A stretch of DNA of 64,000 nt from Prinia subflava (lineage: Eukaryota; Chordata; Aves; Passeriformes; Cisticolidae). Of this stretch, positions 13,041 to 22,763 are shown in pieces. Below the pieces are notes generated by a model. It was not told the DNA's origin. It did no database searches and was given only the letters and a program-made list of their open reading frames with translations. Each line of letters begins with the position of its first letter. The first letter of the stretch is position 1. Both the position numbers and the translations under genes were made by a program. Where the stretch lies: contig NC_086251.1 in NCBI RefSeq assembly GCF_021018805.1, positions 15,357,098 through 15,421,097 on the forward strand, given 5' to 3'.

Positions 13041-14600
13041 AGAGCTATCCAAACTGGGTCTGTGACACGGTTGGCTGCTTCTACATATACTGTTATGAGC
13101 AAAGCACTATTTGAGTTACCTAAGAAAAACTCAAAGATCTTAGCTGCTAAAAGCAAAAAGATGAGAGCACACTATATTCAGTCCTTGCTCTTCATTCATA
13201 CGCAGGTTCTAGATTAAAGTTTCAAATCATCTGCTGTCTCCTCTTCTTCTGCACTGCTTGATGATGTTTCACAGCTGAAGACTTCTCTGCTGTCACTGAG
13301 CAGCCAGGGTTACTTCTGTCAACGCAGCTGCAGTGCTGTGTCTGTGTTGCTGTCTTCTCATCTGGTTCAGCTTTTGTTAGTATCTCATCGAGTCTACAGC
13401 TTGCAGAAAAGAAACTAAAACAGACCTGGTATGTGAGTTAGCATTCTCAGAGACAAGGAAATAGAATAGGAATTTTGCTTACTAATGAAAGTGATAAGCG
13501 ATTATCAAACTATTTCTGCTATCACCCCAGAGACTGCAAACTGCTGAAACGCTTTTCTTTAGTGAACCTTGACATCTTCCCCCGGGTAAAGATGGCAATC
13601 TTCACTCCAAGCTGATTCAGCTGTCATTCTGATCGGATCAAATTGTCAAGTTAAGATAACTTGCATATTATTTTTTGGAGCAGAAACCTCTGGGCTTCGT
13701 TAACAAACACCATCCGTCCAAGTTAGAGTTAGAGTTTGGCCAGAACTCAAACTCCAAAATGGAGTGATGTCTTTAGCATATCTTTTAAAGACAATTTCTA
13801 ACAACAATAAACATAAAATGCCTAAGATACAACGAACTGTCATAATATCATTACATAAAAGAGACATTTAAAAGTTAAGATAAAAAATTGTTCCGATCAC
13901 TCGGGAACTCGTCTTTTCTGGAACTCTTCTTGAAAACAGTTGAGTACCAATTGGAGCAATCACGGGATCAACACCTGATAGAAAAATCATCAATGATGCT
14001 TCAGGTATCTCTCTCTCCAAGACCTTCTGAAAAATACTTAAGGATTTAGCAGACTGAAATGCAATGTCTCGACTCACACAAGAGGTACCAAAACAAGCCT
14101 AAAATCTCATTTCAAGCGAAATGCGTAACACAGTTAAAAGAATCAAATGAAGCTTCAAAAGGACATGCTAAAACATTGCATAAAACATACAAGATTGATT
14201 ACAAAAGAGACAAACTATATACTTAACATGACACTTAAGAAAAAATTCTGACTTGCACCTAATAATACAACCATATCTGTTAACAACATTCATGAAATAT
14301 TTAGATGGCTAAAAAGATAAATAGAATCATTTAAAATGACAAGTACTTGTTAGAAAACCCTATCGACAAATAACACAACATAAAAACTTGAACATCAACT
14401 TACTAATGCTACTAATTTATATACTTAACATGTCATCGAATTATATTTTAAAACTCTTATCTTTTAAAACTCTCATACACTAAGACAACTCACAACTAAC
14501 AATACAATTAAGGATCTAACAATTTGCATCATTTTAAATCTTCTTTCTCAATGTTCTGTTATTATCATTTCAGTTAAACCTGTTTCTTCCCTCTTTCTCG

Positions 14601-14601
<1 letters not shown>
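13041..14601 (-). other. ERV interior, non-coding 3' segment
   Basis: This 1.56-kb segment lies between the polypurine tract and the T39 tract. It has no open frame longer than about 70 codons and no recognisable env or pol motif. From roughly 13780 on it is strongly A-rich and G-poor on the plus strand: by hand count about 39 G in the 420 bases 14101-14520. In the RNA sense this means C-poor and U-rich. It may be heavily decayed viral sequence or unrelated filler. The short minus frame at 13868-14077 has no recognisable similarity. Confidence 0.6.

Positions 14602-14640
<39 letters not shown>
14602..14640 (-). repeat. T39 tract (poly(A) in the ERV RNA sense)
   Basis: Thirty-nine consecutive T form 39 A on the minus (RNA) strand. 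Just upstream in RNA sense is gtgcttagaacc (14641-14652 on plus), a 12-base exact match to the bases preceding the predicted poly(A) cleavage site of this element's own LTR (12689-12700 and 17732-17743). AATAAATAAA lies about 50 nt further upstream (14691-14700). The arrangement looks like the 3' end of a polyadenylated transcript fixed inside the element. Confidence 0.8.
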
Positions 14641-14641
<1 letters not shown>

Positions 14642-15805
14642 GTTCTAAGCACAGTTATAACGTCAAACTTGTTTTCACTGGGCAAAACTGTTTATTTATT
14701 CATTGCCCTAAGACCTTTCTCAAAAATTTCTTGACTCCACTGCTACCGCTGGCAGGATTATCAGTGAATTTCTGCTGCCCTGGCATCCTCCTGCCCAGGA
14801 AGATTGCTGGCTCTGCTAACTGCCTCTTGAATGTCAGGTAGTTCAAAATGTTGTGAATCATGTTTCCAAACGCTCTTATGTGGCTGACAAACGACAAACG
14901 TGGACTTTACAAGTACAATTTCAGCCTGTAGATTATTTAGCTGTTTCAGGAAACATTATTCTCAACTCACTGGCTGTGGTCGAAGCTGGGAAGATTTGCT
15001 ATTTGGAGAACCTGGGAGAAGGTCACTCAGCTTGAGAGAATTTGTGCCACATGACTTTGCTCAGCAGAAGGCTGGGCTGTCATGGCCCTGAATTCAAATT
15101 ACCTCTATTATAACTTATCTTGATCCTATCAAAATTCACACTGACTGAAAAGTCTCACTGGCTAAAGTCCCTTACCCTTGTCCCATTCTGTCAGGCATGG
15201 GGACATCACGGCTCTCAGCTCTCTCACTAGTGCCATCACTGAACAAAACACACCACCACAGTCCTCAGGCTCTGAAACTCATCCCCTGAGGCACACTCCT
15301 GTGCGTCCCCATCGCTGCAGCACAGGACATGCTCGCCTGGGACTAAGCCAGCACAAACTCCCTGAAAAATGACCCGCTGGTCACCGCCTCAACCCGCCAA
15401 GGAGGGGTCATAAAAACAGATTCTCTCAGGCCATTCACTCCCCAGCCTCAGGAGTGACAAAGCACTAAAAGCTAATGTGTAAGACAGCCTTCTCTCATCT
15501 CTCTCCCTAGCACAGAAGACCAAACTCAAGAGCAGTAGCACAGCCTCTCTGCCCAAACAGATGTGCCAGGGGCTGGCTTCAGCCAGCTGCACCCACCTCT
15601 CTAGGCAGGACAACAACGCTGAGAGTTCTGAGATGAGACTTTGTTCAGCTCTGAGAATCATTCTCAAAAGCAACTACTAGAAGACCTAGCAGTGAAGCAG
15701 GGGACCACTCCAGCTGGAGATGTCAGCTAGAGCCCTCTCAGCACCACTTACTCAAATGCAGCTAGCATGGCACTAATAACTATTTTCATGTAATTTTAAA
15801 TCTAG
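14641..15805 (-). other. ERV interior block of normal composition, possible captured RNA
   Basis: This 1165-bp block has ordinary base composition, unlike the G-poor blocks on either side, and is bounded by T39 on the left and T24 on the right. On the minus strand it holds two short frames: 15389-15673 (94 codons, leucine-rich, with a CLERW motif) and 14700-14897 (65 codons). The second ends immediately before an AATAAATAAA signal and then the A39 tract. I do not recognise either frame. The layout fits a polyadenylated RNA, host or viral, that was copied into an ancestor of this element. It could also be a relic of viral sequence that escaped the bias affecting its flanks. Confidence 0.45.
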
Positions 15806-15829
15806 TTTTTTTTTTTTTTTTTTTTTTTT
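15806..15829 (-). repeat. T24 tract (A24 in RNA sense)
   Basis: Twenty-four T mark the 5' boundary (RNA sense) of the normal-composition block. Together with the following sequence, 15806-15916 contains no G for 111 bases. If the 14641-15805 block is an insertion, this tract may be part of an A-rich target duplication. Confidence 0.8.
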
Positions 15830-16523
15830 CTAACTAAACTTTACAAATTAAACAACTATACCTTTTACAAATTATAAAACACTCTTTAAATCAACTAACT
15901 CTTAAATCTAACATAAGTACGTCTCAACAAAAATCTACAACCTTCATTAACTTTGTAAACTCTATATGTGTGGTAACTCACTAAAAAATCATTACTAATT
16001 AAACTCCTTAACATTTAAGTATAGACTCAAACTTAACTTAAACTTATCAGGGCCCAAATCCTAAAAACAAGCTTTAAAACTATATGTTTAACAATAATTA
16101 ACTCAAATTCAAATTAATTCACACAAAAATTAATTTTAACAACATCAAAATGTAGAAACAACTCATCCTTACACAGAGTTAATAACTCTAGCTAAGAACT
16201 CATTTCTATTTCATTTTTTGCTTTGTCTTTTTCATGATAGGATGTATCTTTTTCACATTGTATTTCTCACACAGTGATGGATTCTTTCACAACAGAGGGA
16301 CAGATGACTATTTTCCCTTCTTTTTCTGGTGTTTTTCTTGCAATGTCCACTTGTTGCATGTTTTCACTGTCTCTGTTTAACAATCTTGAAAGCTTCCTGG
16401 GTAATAGCACGACACAGGGTCGAGTTACGATGCTTGCTTATCTTCAAAGACGACACTGACATGCCTCTGCACTCAGCGAAAGGGGGGGGGGGGGTAAGAA
16501 GATTTCAGAGCCCAGTCCGTCGG
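15830..16523 (-). other. ERV interior, G-poor block and decayed gag-flanking sequence
   Basis: From 15830 to about 16200 the plus strand is extremely G-poor: by hand count about 20 G in 370 bases. From 16200 to 16523 composition returns to normal, and a 13-base G run lies at 16482-16494. In the minus sense this follows the second gag-like fragment and has stops in all frames, so any coding capacity is lost. No pol motif is visible. Confidence 0.55.
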
Positions 16524-16607
16524 CTAGTGCAGTTGATTGGCAGACTGCGGGGGCATAGGAGCCTCTAATTGAGCTGACGGTGTGCTGGCATTCTCATTAG
16601 TAGACAT
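16524..16607 (-). pseudogene. second gag-like ORF fragment
   Basis: A 27-codon minus-strand frame starts at 16607 and is rich in Pro, Ala, Ser and Gln (it includes PSAQLEAPMPPQSANQ). This resembles the proline-rich linker between matrix and capsid in retroviral Gag. It is out of frame with the upstream 227-codon frame, and an A/T-rich stretch (16636-16662) lies between them. It is best read as a piece of the same decayed gag. Short and low-complexity, so only tentative. Confidence 0.3.
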
Positions 16608-16669
16608 CTTGTTTATTATGTTTTTGAGCGGGACAGAGAAAGAAAAAAAAAAACAAAAAAAACCACGGC

Positions 16670-17353
16670 TCAGCCAGGAACATTGCTGGTCGCTCCGCTG
16701 CTGCTGCCGCCCTGAGATCCGCCTCCTTGCTGCATCACTTGTGCCCTCCTTGTTCCGCCTTCGGCCCCTCTTGCCTTCTCATCTTTCGCACCGCCTCCCG
16801 GGTCTGGCAGCTGAGTAACTTCTTGTTTGTTTTCATTCGGCCCAAGAGGTGCAGGGAGCATTTCCTGCCTTTTCCCTGCACGGACAGCCAGAGATGAACA
16901 AAGGGAGGGCCAAAGCGAAGCTGCATTCTCACTCTCGAAATGCGTGGAATGCATGGAATCTCCACTGAAGCGTCTGGCTACCTTAGATTTTTCCTGTTGT
17001 TCCTTTTTCTTGGAGAGGGAAGCAGAGGGACAGGGAATCTGTTTTTCTCCGGCTAAAATTACGGTTTTACTCTTTTCTGTGAATGTTTGCAAGGTATTTA
17101 TTGCTTTTTCCCAAATTACACTTAACTCTGAACGTCTCTTTGCTCTTTTTCCGGGTAAAACTACAACGTCCCATAGCAATCTGCCTTTCTCTTTCCGTCC
17201 TGCTTCTCTGCAAAGAGATGCTGGCCGCTTTCGCTTCTGTTCTTTCTGAATCCATAGGATTACGTGATTTCTATCAGAGTCTTTGATATTTTCGCCTCTT
17301 TTCGAGACAATGGACGCTACAAGCTGCATGGCAGCCAAAAGGTACCGGTCCAT
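16670..17353 (-). pseudogene. truncated gag-like (matrix region) ORF of the ERV
   Basis: This 227-codon frame begins 303 nt downstream of the primer binding site, where gag is expected. Its first 30 residues contain 'SIVSKRG' and 'DRNHVILWIQKE', similar in style to the helical matrix domain of betaretrovirus-like Gag. A later W-E-K motif ('IWEKAI', around residue 80) suits the same region. The C-terminal third is Gly, Ser and Gln rich (GGGSQGGSSSG) and the frame closes at a TGA at 16670. No capsid major homology region and no zinc knuckles follow, so a working Gag is not made. Assignment rests on position and local resemblance; no database search was possible. Confidence 0.5.
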
Positions 17354-17523
17354 AATTGAATCCCTCCGCGTCTGCCGCTCTTACCTTCTCTCTGCTGACA
17401 GTAGGTGGTACTGTCGCCTTTTCTGATCAATCCAATCGACAGACGCTCCCCAGCCTGCCTCGGGAATTCTGGACTGTAGTTCGCAGGCGACACACACACG
17501 TCCAAAATCAAGCGAGGACTTCC

Positions 17524-17640
17524 AGCATTTAAGCTAATTAATTAACAGCATTGAAGCTAAATAATCCACAGCATTGAAGCTAAATTATCCACAGCATTTA
17601 AGCTAAATAATCACACAGCATCGAAGCTTTATATTTCATT
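17524..17640 (-). repeat. 23-bp tandem repeats in the ERV leader
   Basis: Five units of a 23- to 24-bp repeat (plus-strand core agcattgaagctaaataatc) start at 17524, 17547, 17570, 17593 and 17617. The last unit is diverged. They lie between the primer binding site and the gag-like frame, the region that carries packaging and dimerisation signals in retroviruses. Whether the repeats serve such a role is not shown by the sequence. Confidence 0.85.
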
Positions 17641-17655
17641 AAAATCCAGGGCTCT

Positions 17656-17673
17656 GTCCCTGTTCGGGCGCCA
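17656..17673 (-). promoter_or_regulatory. primer binding site, tRNA-Lys type
   Basis: On the minus strand the site reads TGGCGCCCGAACAGGGAC, an 18-base site complementary to the 3' end of tRNA-Lys(UUU). It lies two bases (TG) downstream of the 5' LTR. This is the site where a host lysine tRNA primes minus-strand DNA synthesis. It fixes the orientation and supports class II membership. Confidence 0.95.
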
Positions 17674-17675
17674 CA

Positions 17676-18064
17676 CGACGTGGAACCCTGGAAAGACTGG
17701 GGACTAGAATAACGTGCGTCCACACCAATATGGTTCTAAGCACGTAATCCGCTTTATTCTGTGAGATGGCCGGTTAAGTACAGAGCGAATAGTTTACAGT
17801 AGCAGGTGCATTGTGATAGGCGGTGAACATACAGAAGTATGTAAGCTATTGCAGTTTAAGGTAGCCACCGTGTCATCCCAGTAACTGTTCTATGTTAGTG
17901 ACACTACCACCTTAAGACATCCTTAGTAGTAGATAAGTTTATCTGTCAGTACGTATGCTGAACGTACTGAGGCCTGCTAGACCAGGCCTGAGGCCTGGTC
18001 TGAGGCCTAGTTTGAGGCCCAGGTGTGGATAGCTCTACCTTATGATACAAGCTATCCTCCTACA
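17676..18064 (-). repeat. 5' LTR of the ERV
   Basis: This 389-bp copy matches the left LTR base for base in my comparison. It carries the same AATAAA signal (17753-17758) and the same two U3 hairpins (17947-17969 and 17979-18001). As 5' LTR it would promote transcription toward lower coordinates, away from the CpG island at 22 kb. Confidence 0.95.
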
Positions 18065-18070
18065 GTGCAC
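18065..18070. repeat. target-site duplication of the ERV, right copy
   Basis: GTGCAC abuts the outer end of the right LTR and matches 12627-12632. Removing the element and one copy would restore an uninterrupted host sequence. Confidence 0.92.
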
Positions 18071-21000
18071 TGTTTTGGTTGTAAACAGTAGCCAAGGAAT
18101 GTGCTACTTGCCCAGTCAGGGATGAATCCATCCAGTATCCTGTCTCCAGTAGTGGCATTAAGTGATTCTGTTCAGGAAAAGCAAACAAAACTGACTGCTC
18201 TCTGAATACCATTCCCAGCATCCAAACATTGCAGACTCATCTTTGCTTTCTCCCTGTTTATAGACATATTGTCCATGAATGTGTCCATGAAGTTTTGGAA
18301 CTGCTGGTACTGTTTGCCTTTAAAACCTGCAGTGACTACATATTTCACAAGCTCATCACATGCCATGTACAAAAGCACTTCATTATGACTGTTAGTTTTG
18401 ATTTAGTGAATAAGTTTTTCATTCATCTTACTTCCAGGGAGCTTTCTCCTCTCCTGATTGAAAACACTCAGCTTTTTAAGGCTCCCTTGATAAGACAGCT
18501 GCACCATCATCTACATTTCTTTACCTGCCCTTCTTGGTACCTTCTCTCAGACCATTCTGTCCCTCTTGCAATGCTGAGAGCAGTGACAAGCCTCAGTCAG
18601 GACATGGGCGCACCTGGGTTTTACACACTGGCAAAACCATGCTCTCTGCATTGTTCTCAACTCCTTCCCTGACCACGCTCAACAATTGGATGCTTCTGGC
18701 TGACACTGCTCATTGAGCTGATGAATGAAACTGGGAATAACTAATGAGAATACACTATTGTGATCAAGGCTGGCTGTGGTATGCAGTTAAATATGGCCAT
18801 TCTGATTTTTTTTTCTTTTTTAAACCGTATTCTACTGACAGTCTCAGTGAAAGTATTGGAGCAGCTAGGGTAACTGCTCCAAACTGGACAGCTTTGGATC
18901 ACTATATTTTTGCAGCCTTCCAATTCTGCCCAGAGAATTAGTAGTATTCCTTATGGTGTAAACTAGAGCACCCGTAAGTAATAAGCACATCCTTCCTGGA
19001 TTTGTGTGCAGAGGCCCAACATAACTTAAACTTGTGTCTCTTTCGAAATCTTGGTCATAAGGATGTGGAATAACTTCTTTCTGACTCTTCCATTTGAAGA
19101 GGTTTTATGACTCAGATGCACAAATTAACTTCCAGTGAGTTAAAAAGAAGAAGCTTTAGCCCAGAAGCAACACCTACTCAGTTTCATAAACCTGTCACAC
19201 ATAGAGCTTTAATAAGAGCCTGTAGAATAAACAAAACTCACTTATAGAAACAATTAGGCAGTAGCAGTTGTAATTCAGGAAATTTCCAGCAGATTAGTAA
19301 CAAGCTGTGAAGAGCCTGTGGCCTGAAATGCAACCTTGAGTCTCTTATTCCTAGGAAATTGTTTGTGTTGTGATGGTTATTGCTGCTGAACAATTTGCCC
19401 TCGAAGAACTTTTAAAAAATTGGCTTTTAATGTCTCTTTTCCATTTTCAGCATGTGAAGGCTCCAGTTGTGGCATGAACCACAGCTCTTTGAGATCCATC
19501 TCTTCCCTGAGGTGTGCATGGCTGGCAGTGAACCAGAGCGTGCTATAAAGGGCAGGGGCATTGACTGAAGGCAGCAATCAGGTACACGCGTGGTTCTTTC
19601 TCCATGGAGCTCTCAAAATCTAATCAGAAAAGCTTTTCTGGAACCCTCCTCCCAGAATTTTAAGCAGTGTAGAGGACACAAATGTTACTTTAGAATCTGT
19701 ACATAAGAAAAAAAAAGTTTGGTTGCTATCAGTGGATTTCTTTTTTTTTTTTTTCCCTCCAATGAATCAAACAGAAATTGCATTTCTGTTTTAAGTTACA
19801 AAATAAGGGCACTTTTTAGTGCCTGATATATCTTCACTTTTTTTTTTTTTTTTTTTCCCTTTTATTGTGGCTGCCTTCAGCGTATCTGTGTCTTTTCAAA
19901 GGTTTATGAATCTTCATAGTTCACACCTCTGTCCTACAGACAAGAGCCTCTCAAAGTTGGAAGCTGGGTACCTCTAACACCCCCGAAATGTCTCTGGAAA
20001 GGAGTCAGTTCTTTCCTTGAGGTCTGGAAAGAGTCAGTCAGAGGGACACCTGAAACAGTAACAAACTGATGCTCTCTGTGTGTCAATCTAACCCACAGTG
20101 CATAAATCCTACTGACAGCATCAGTTATAGTTATAATTAATGATATACCATAAAGGCAACTTTTTGCTAGAAATACTCTGCTTAGAGATCTCCACAAGCA
20201 AATTTAATGCAGTTCTCTACTATTTTGGATGCTCCAGAAACGAGAATGTGTCCCAGAACTTCATAGGCCTCCTGGTTCAGGTATGTGACATACAAGTAGT
20301 CATGATGTATACTCAGCCACAAGTGTTAATGAGAAAGTAATTAATTACAGATTCCATGTACCTTGTGTTTGAAAAGTCCCACCAGTTATACCAGACCCAG
20401 ACAGACGTGGTGTGGTGAAAAGAGCTCAGCTTCCTGTAATAGTGATGTAGCTGCTCAGTTGCTCTCTAGAGCAAAGCATTAACATTGCCTAAGAAATATA
20501 AAGCCCTTTACTTCTAAATTGGGTTCTGCGGCTTCTTCAATGAAGAGGAATGAATTAACTTAAAAGTCCAAGGATGTCTAGAGTCTGGAGGTGGCAACAT
20601 CAGCTTGGAGATACTTAAAATTTTAACAGGTGAGAACCCCACTTCTTGCTTTCTTGGTGCATTTTAATTTTTTTTTTCATTTAATTTTCTCTTTCAGAGC
20701 TGGCTGCCATTACTGCTGACATCAGTGAAGAGATTCCCACTGAATTTGAAGGACAACTGGATTAGTTAGCAGGGTTTTGTACTGGAAAGGTAGGCAATTA
20801 GAAAAAGCCATGCTGTTCCCACTGGGCTGGAGCCAAGGATGACCAAGTATGCTTGCTCAAGTGCAGCTGTGGCACTTTGGGTGCAGCCCAGACAATGGAA
20901 CCCAGTCTGGCCAGAAGCTGCAGTTTGGCTACTTAAACCCACTGGGGTCTGCCCAGGCACAGGGAGCAGCAACAGGGAGTTTATTTTATGAGTCAGAGCT

Positions 21001-21351
21001 GTAATTTCCAAATGGTAGGGTTTGATCTGCAGAAATTATGTCAGCATAACAACTTCGCAGCAGCCAGTGAGACTTCTGTCAGGTGTGTGGTTTACCAGGA
21101 GGAGTCTTCAGCTGAAAAAAATTTCTCAGATACTTTGCACTGAATGGAAAGTACAGAAAGTTTTACTATATTTTTATTTGTATAGTGTTTATTGCCTCAT
21201 TTCAGTACTCCCTAACATAAAAAAGCCCCAAACCTTTTCTGAAGTAATTATCTATTTCCTACAAATCTTACTGATATGAAGTGATGCCTACACACTGTCT
21301 AACTCCAGTGGTAGCTATCAGCCTCCCAAACAAGGTTCGTGTGTGCCCTTA
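18071..21351. other. intergenic region, nothing recognised
   Basis: No exon, RNA gene or clear transposon is visible. Short T runs occur at 18789, 19741 and 19839. The longest frame (18229-18672, 147 codons, plus) has no recognisable domain and is treated as chance. Confidence 0.6.
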
Positions 21352-21745
21352 CAGAATGACAGAATAGTTTGGGTTAGAAGGAACATGTAAAGGTGACTTA
21401 GTCCAGCTGCCATGTGATAAGTAAGAACTTCTCCAACTCCACCAGGTATCTCAGAGCCCCGCCCAACATGCCCTTTAACATCTCCAGGGATGGTTCATCT
21501 ACAACTACCCTGTGCAATCTGTTCCAGTGATTCACCTTATACCTAGTCTCAATTGAATCTTTTAGTTTAGAACAATTCCCTCTTGTCCTATATCAACGGG
21601 CCATGCTAAAATGTCTGTCTCCATCTTTATTACAAAGCTCTCCTTAAGTACTGAGAGGCCCTAATATGGTTTCCCAGGAGTCTTCTTTTTTCCAGAGAAC
21701 AACCCCAATGTCCTTATTCTTGTGAATTTTCCCATGAACTCCCAT
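21352..21745 (-). mobile_element. CR1 LINE fragment, 3' end
   Basis: On the plus strand it starts acagaatgacagaatagttt and continues ggttagaaggaaca, a slightly decayed form of the reverse-complement CR1 3' terminus. It proceeds through the usual 3' region, including 'aacatctccagggatgg' (21478-21494) and 'caattccctcttgtcctat' (21573-21591). It ends in the 'tttcccaggagtcttc' portion. It is a truncated minus-strand copy about 300 bp upstream of the CpG island. CR1 copies of this type are typical of bird genomes. Confidence 0.88.
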
Positions 21746-22641
21746 AGAAATAGTTGCTTCCGTAATGCTATGCATATGTTTTGAGGGCTCAGAAAAGACA
21801 GGGAAATGACAAACAGATGAGCTCAAAACTTCTGAGAAAATGAGGACTGCCAGTGTTTCTGTAATTAAAGATATGCTCTGTAAACTGTCCCTGCCTCCCC
21901 CTTTCCCTTATCCAAGATGAATGAAATGTGGAACACTTCACCGAGCCTGGGAAGTAAGTTAGGGTTATAAAAGTCATTGCGTTTAATGATGTCACGTCCC
22001 TTTTGATGACATGGATAAAACATGTCCAAACCCGCGCCTGGAGCGGGATGAGACTTTCTCGGGGAACTATTTGGGGATGAGAAACGGTGCAACAGGCGCA
22101 GCCCCTCACTGCGGCAAACCCCGGCGGGGCTCGGGCGCCCCTTACCCGCCCGGGGCCGCGTGTGGCCGCGGCCGGCGCAGCGCTCGCCTCCGGCCGGCGG
22201 CGGGGCGGGCAGCCGAGCCCCCGGGGCCGGGTTAACCTCGCCTTACCCCTGACCCTTCTGGATCGCCCGCCCCCGAGCACCGTGCCAGGGCCGGGCGGGC
22301 GGCAGGGCGCGCCCCGCGGCGCCGCTCCCTCCGCGGCTGCCGACGGAGACCGGGAAACTTTCGGAGGGAGCCACTTCCTCGCCCGGCCCGGCTCGGCGGG
22401 GGGAGATGTCAGATGCCGGCAGGGAGAGAGGGAGGGGGGAAGGCGGGGAAGCGCCAGCCGCAGCCCCTCCGCCCGCTGCCAGACGGCCATTTAGCCGCGG
22501 GCGAGGGGCCGGCGGAAGCAGGCGAGGAGCGGCGGCGCACAGAAGTGACCGCCCGGCTCTCCGGCGGCCGCTGCCCCGCTCGCCCCCTCACTCCGCCCCG
22601 CGCAGGGCTTCCCCCGCGGCTCGGTCCCCCCGCCTCTCGTA

Positions 22642-22674
22642 GGGCGGGGCGCGGGGGAGGGCCGGGGCGCCGGG
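22642..22674 (+). promoter_or_regulatory. potential G-quadruplex in promoter or 5' UTR
   Basis: Six runs of three or more G (22642-22644, 22646-22649, 22653-22657, 22659-22661, 22664-22667 and 22672-22674) are separated by loops of at most four bases. This meets the standard G4 pattern on the coding strand, about 90 bases before the start codon. In an mRNA leader such a structure can slow scanning. Folding is a prediction only. (Run 22659-22661 is GG from one block plus the next G.). Confidence 0.6.
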
Positions 22675-22696
22675 CGGTGCGGGGCTCAGCCCGGCC

Positions 22697-22726
22697 ATGT
22701 CTCCGGGGGCGGCGGCGTCGGGCTGA
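22697..22726 (+). promoter_or_regulatory. short upstream ORF
   Basis: A 9-codon ORF (MSPGAAASG, then TGA) has G at -3 of its ATG (gccATGt), a usable context. It ends 37 bases before the main ATG. If transcription starts upstream of it, it would reduce initiation at the main start. Other upstream ATGs lie at 22406 (78-codon ORF in another frame) and 22413 (in frame with the main start). Confidence 0.45.
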
Positions 22727-22763
22727 GCGGCCGTGCGCGCAGCGGGGAGCGCTCTCCGCCACC

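Larger units (their letters stand above)
12633..18064 (-). mobile_element. full LTR-flanked class II endogenous retrovirus, non-autonomous
   Basis: This is a 5432-bp provirus on the minus strand. In transcription order it has 5' LTR (17676-18064), primer binding site (17656-17673), leader repeats, broken gag-like region, a long non-coding interior, polypurine tract (13025-13040) and 3' LTR (12633-13021). The LTRs are 389 bp each and I find no difference between them, so insertion was recent. The lysine-tRNA-type primer site and 6-bp duplication point to a class II (ERVK-like) element. The 4654-bp interior is too short for a full gag-pro-pol-env set, and I see no reverse transcriptase or integrase reading frame. 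It was probably mobilised in trans by proteins of a relative. It is bounded by GTGCAC duplications. Confidence 0.93.

Noticed and set aside
13780..16200. APOBEC3-style G-to-A hypermutation of the ERV
   Set aside because: The depleted base in RNA sense is C, not G, which is the wrong direction for editing of first-strand cDNA; only noted as an unexplained bias.
16827..17249. 140-codon plus-strand ORF
   Set aside because: It is antisense to the gag-like frame of the ERV and shows no recognisable domain.
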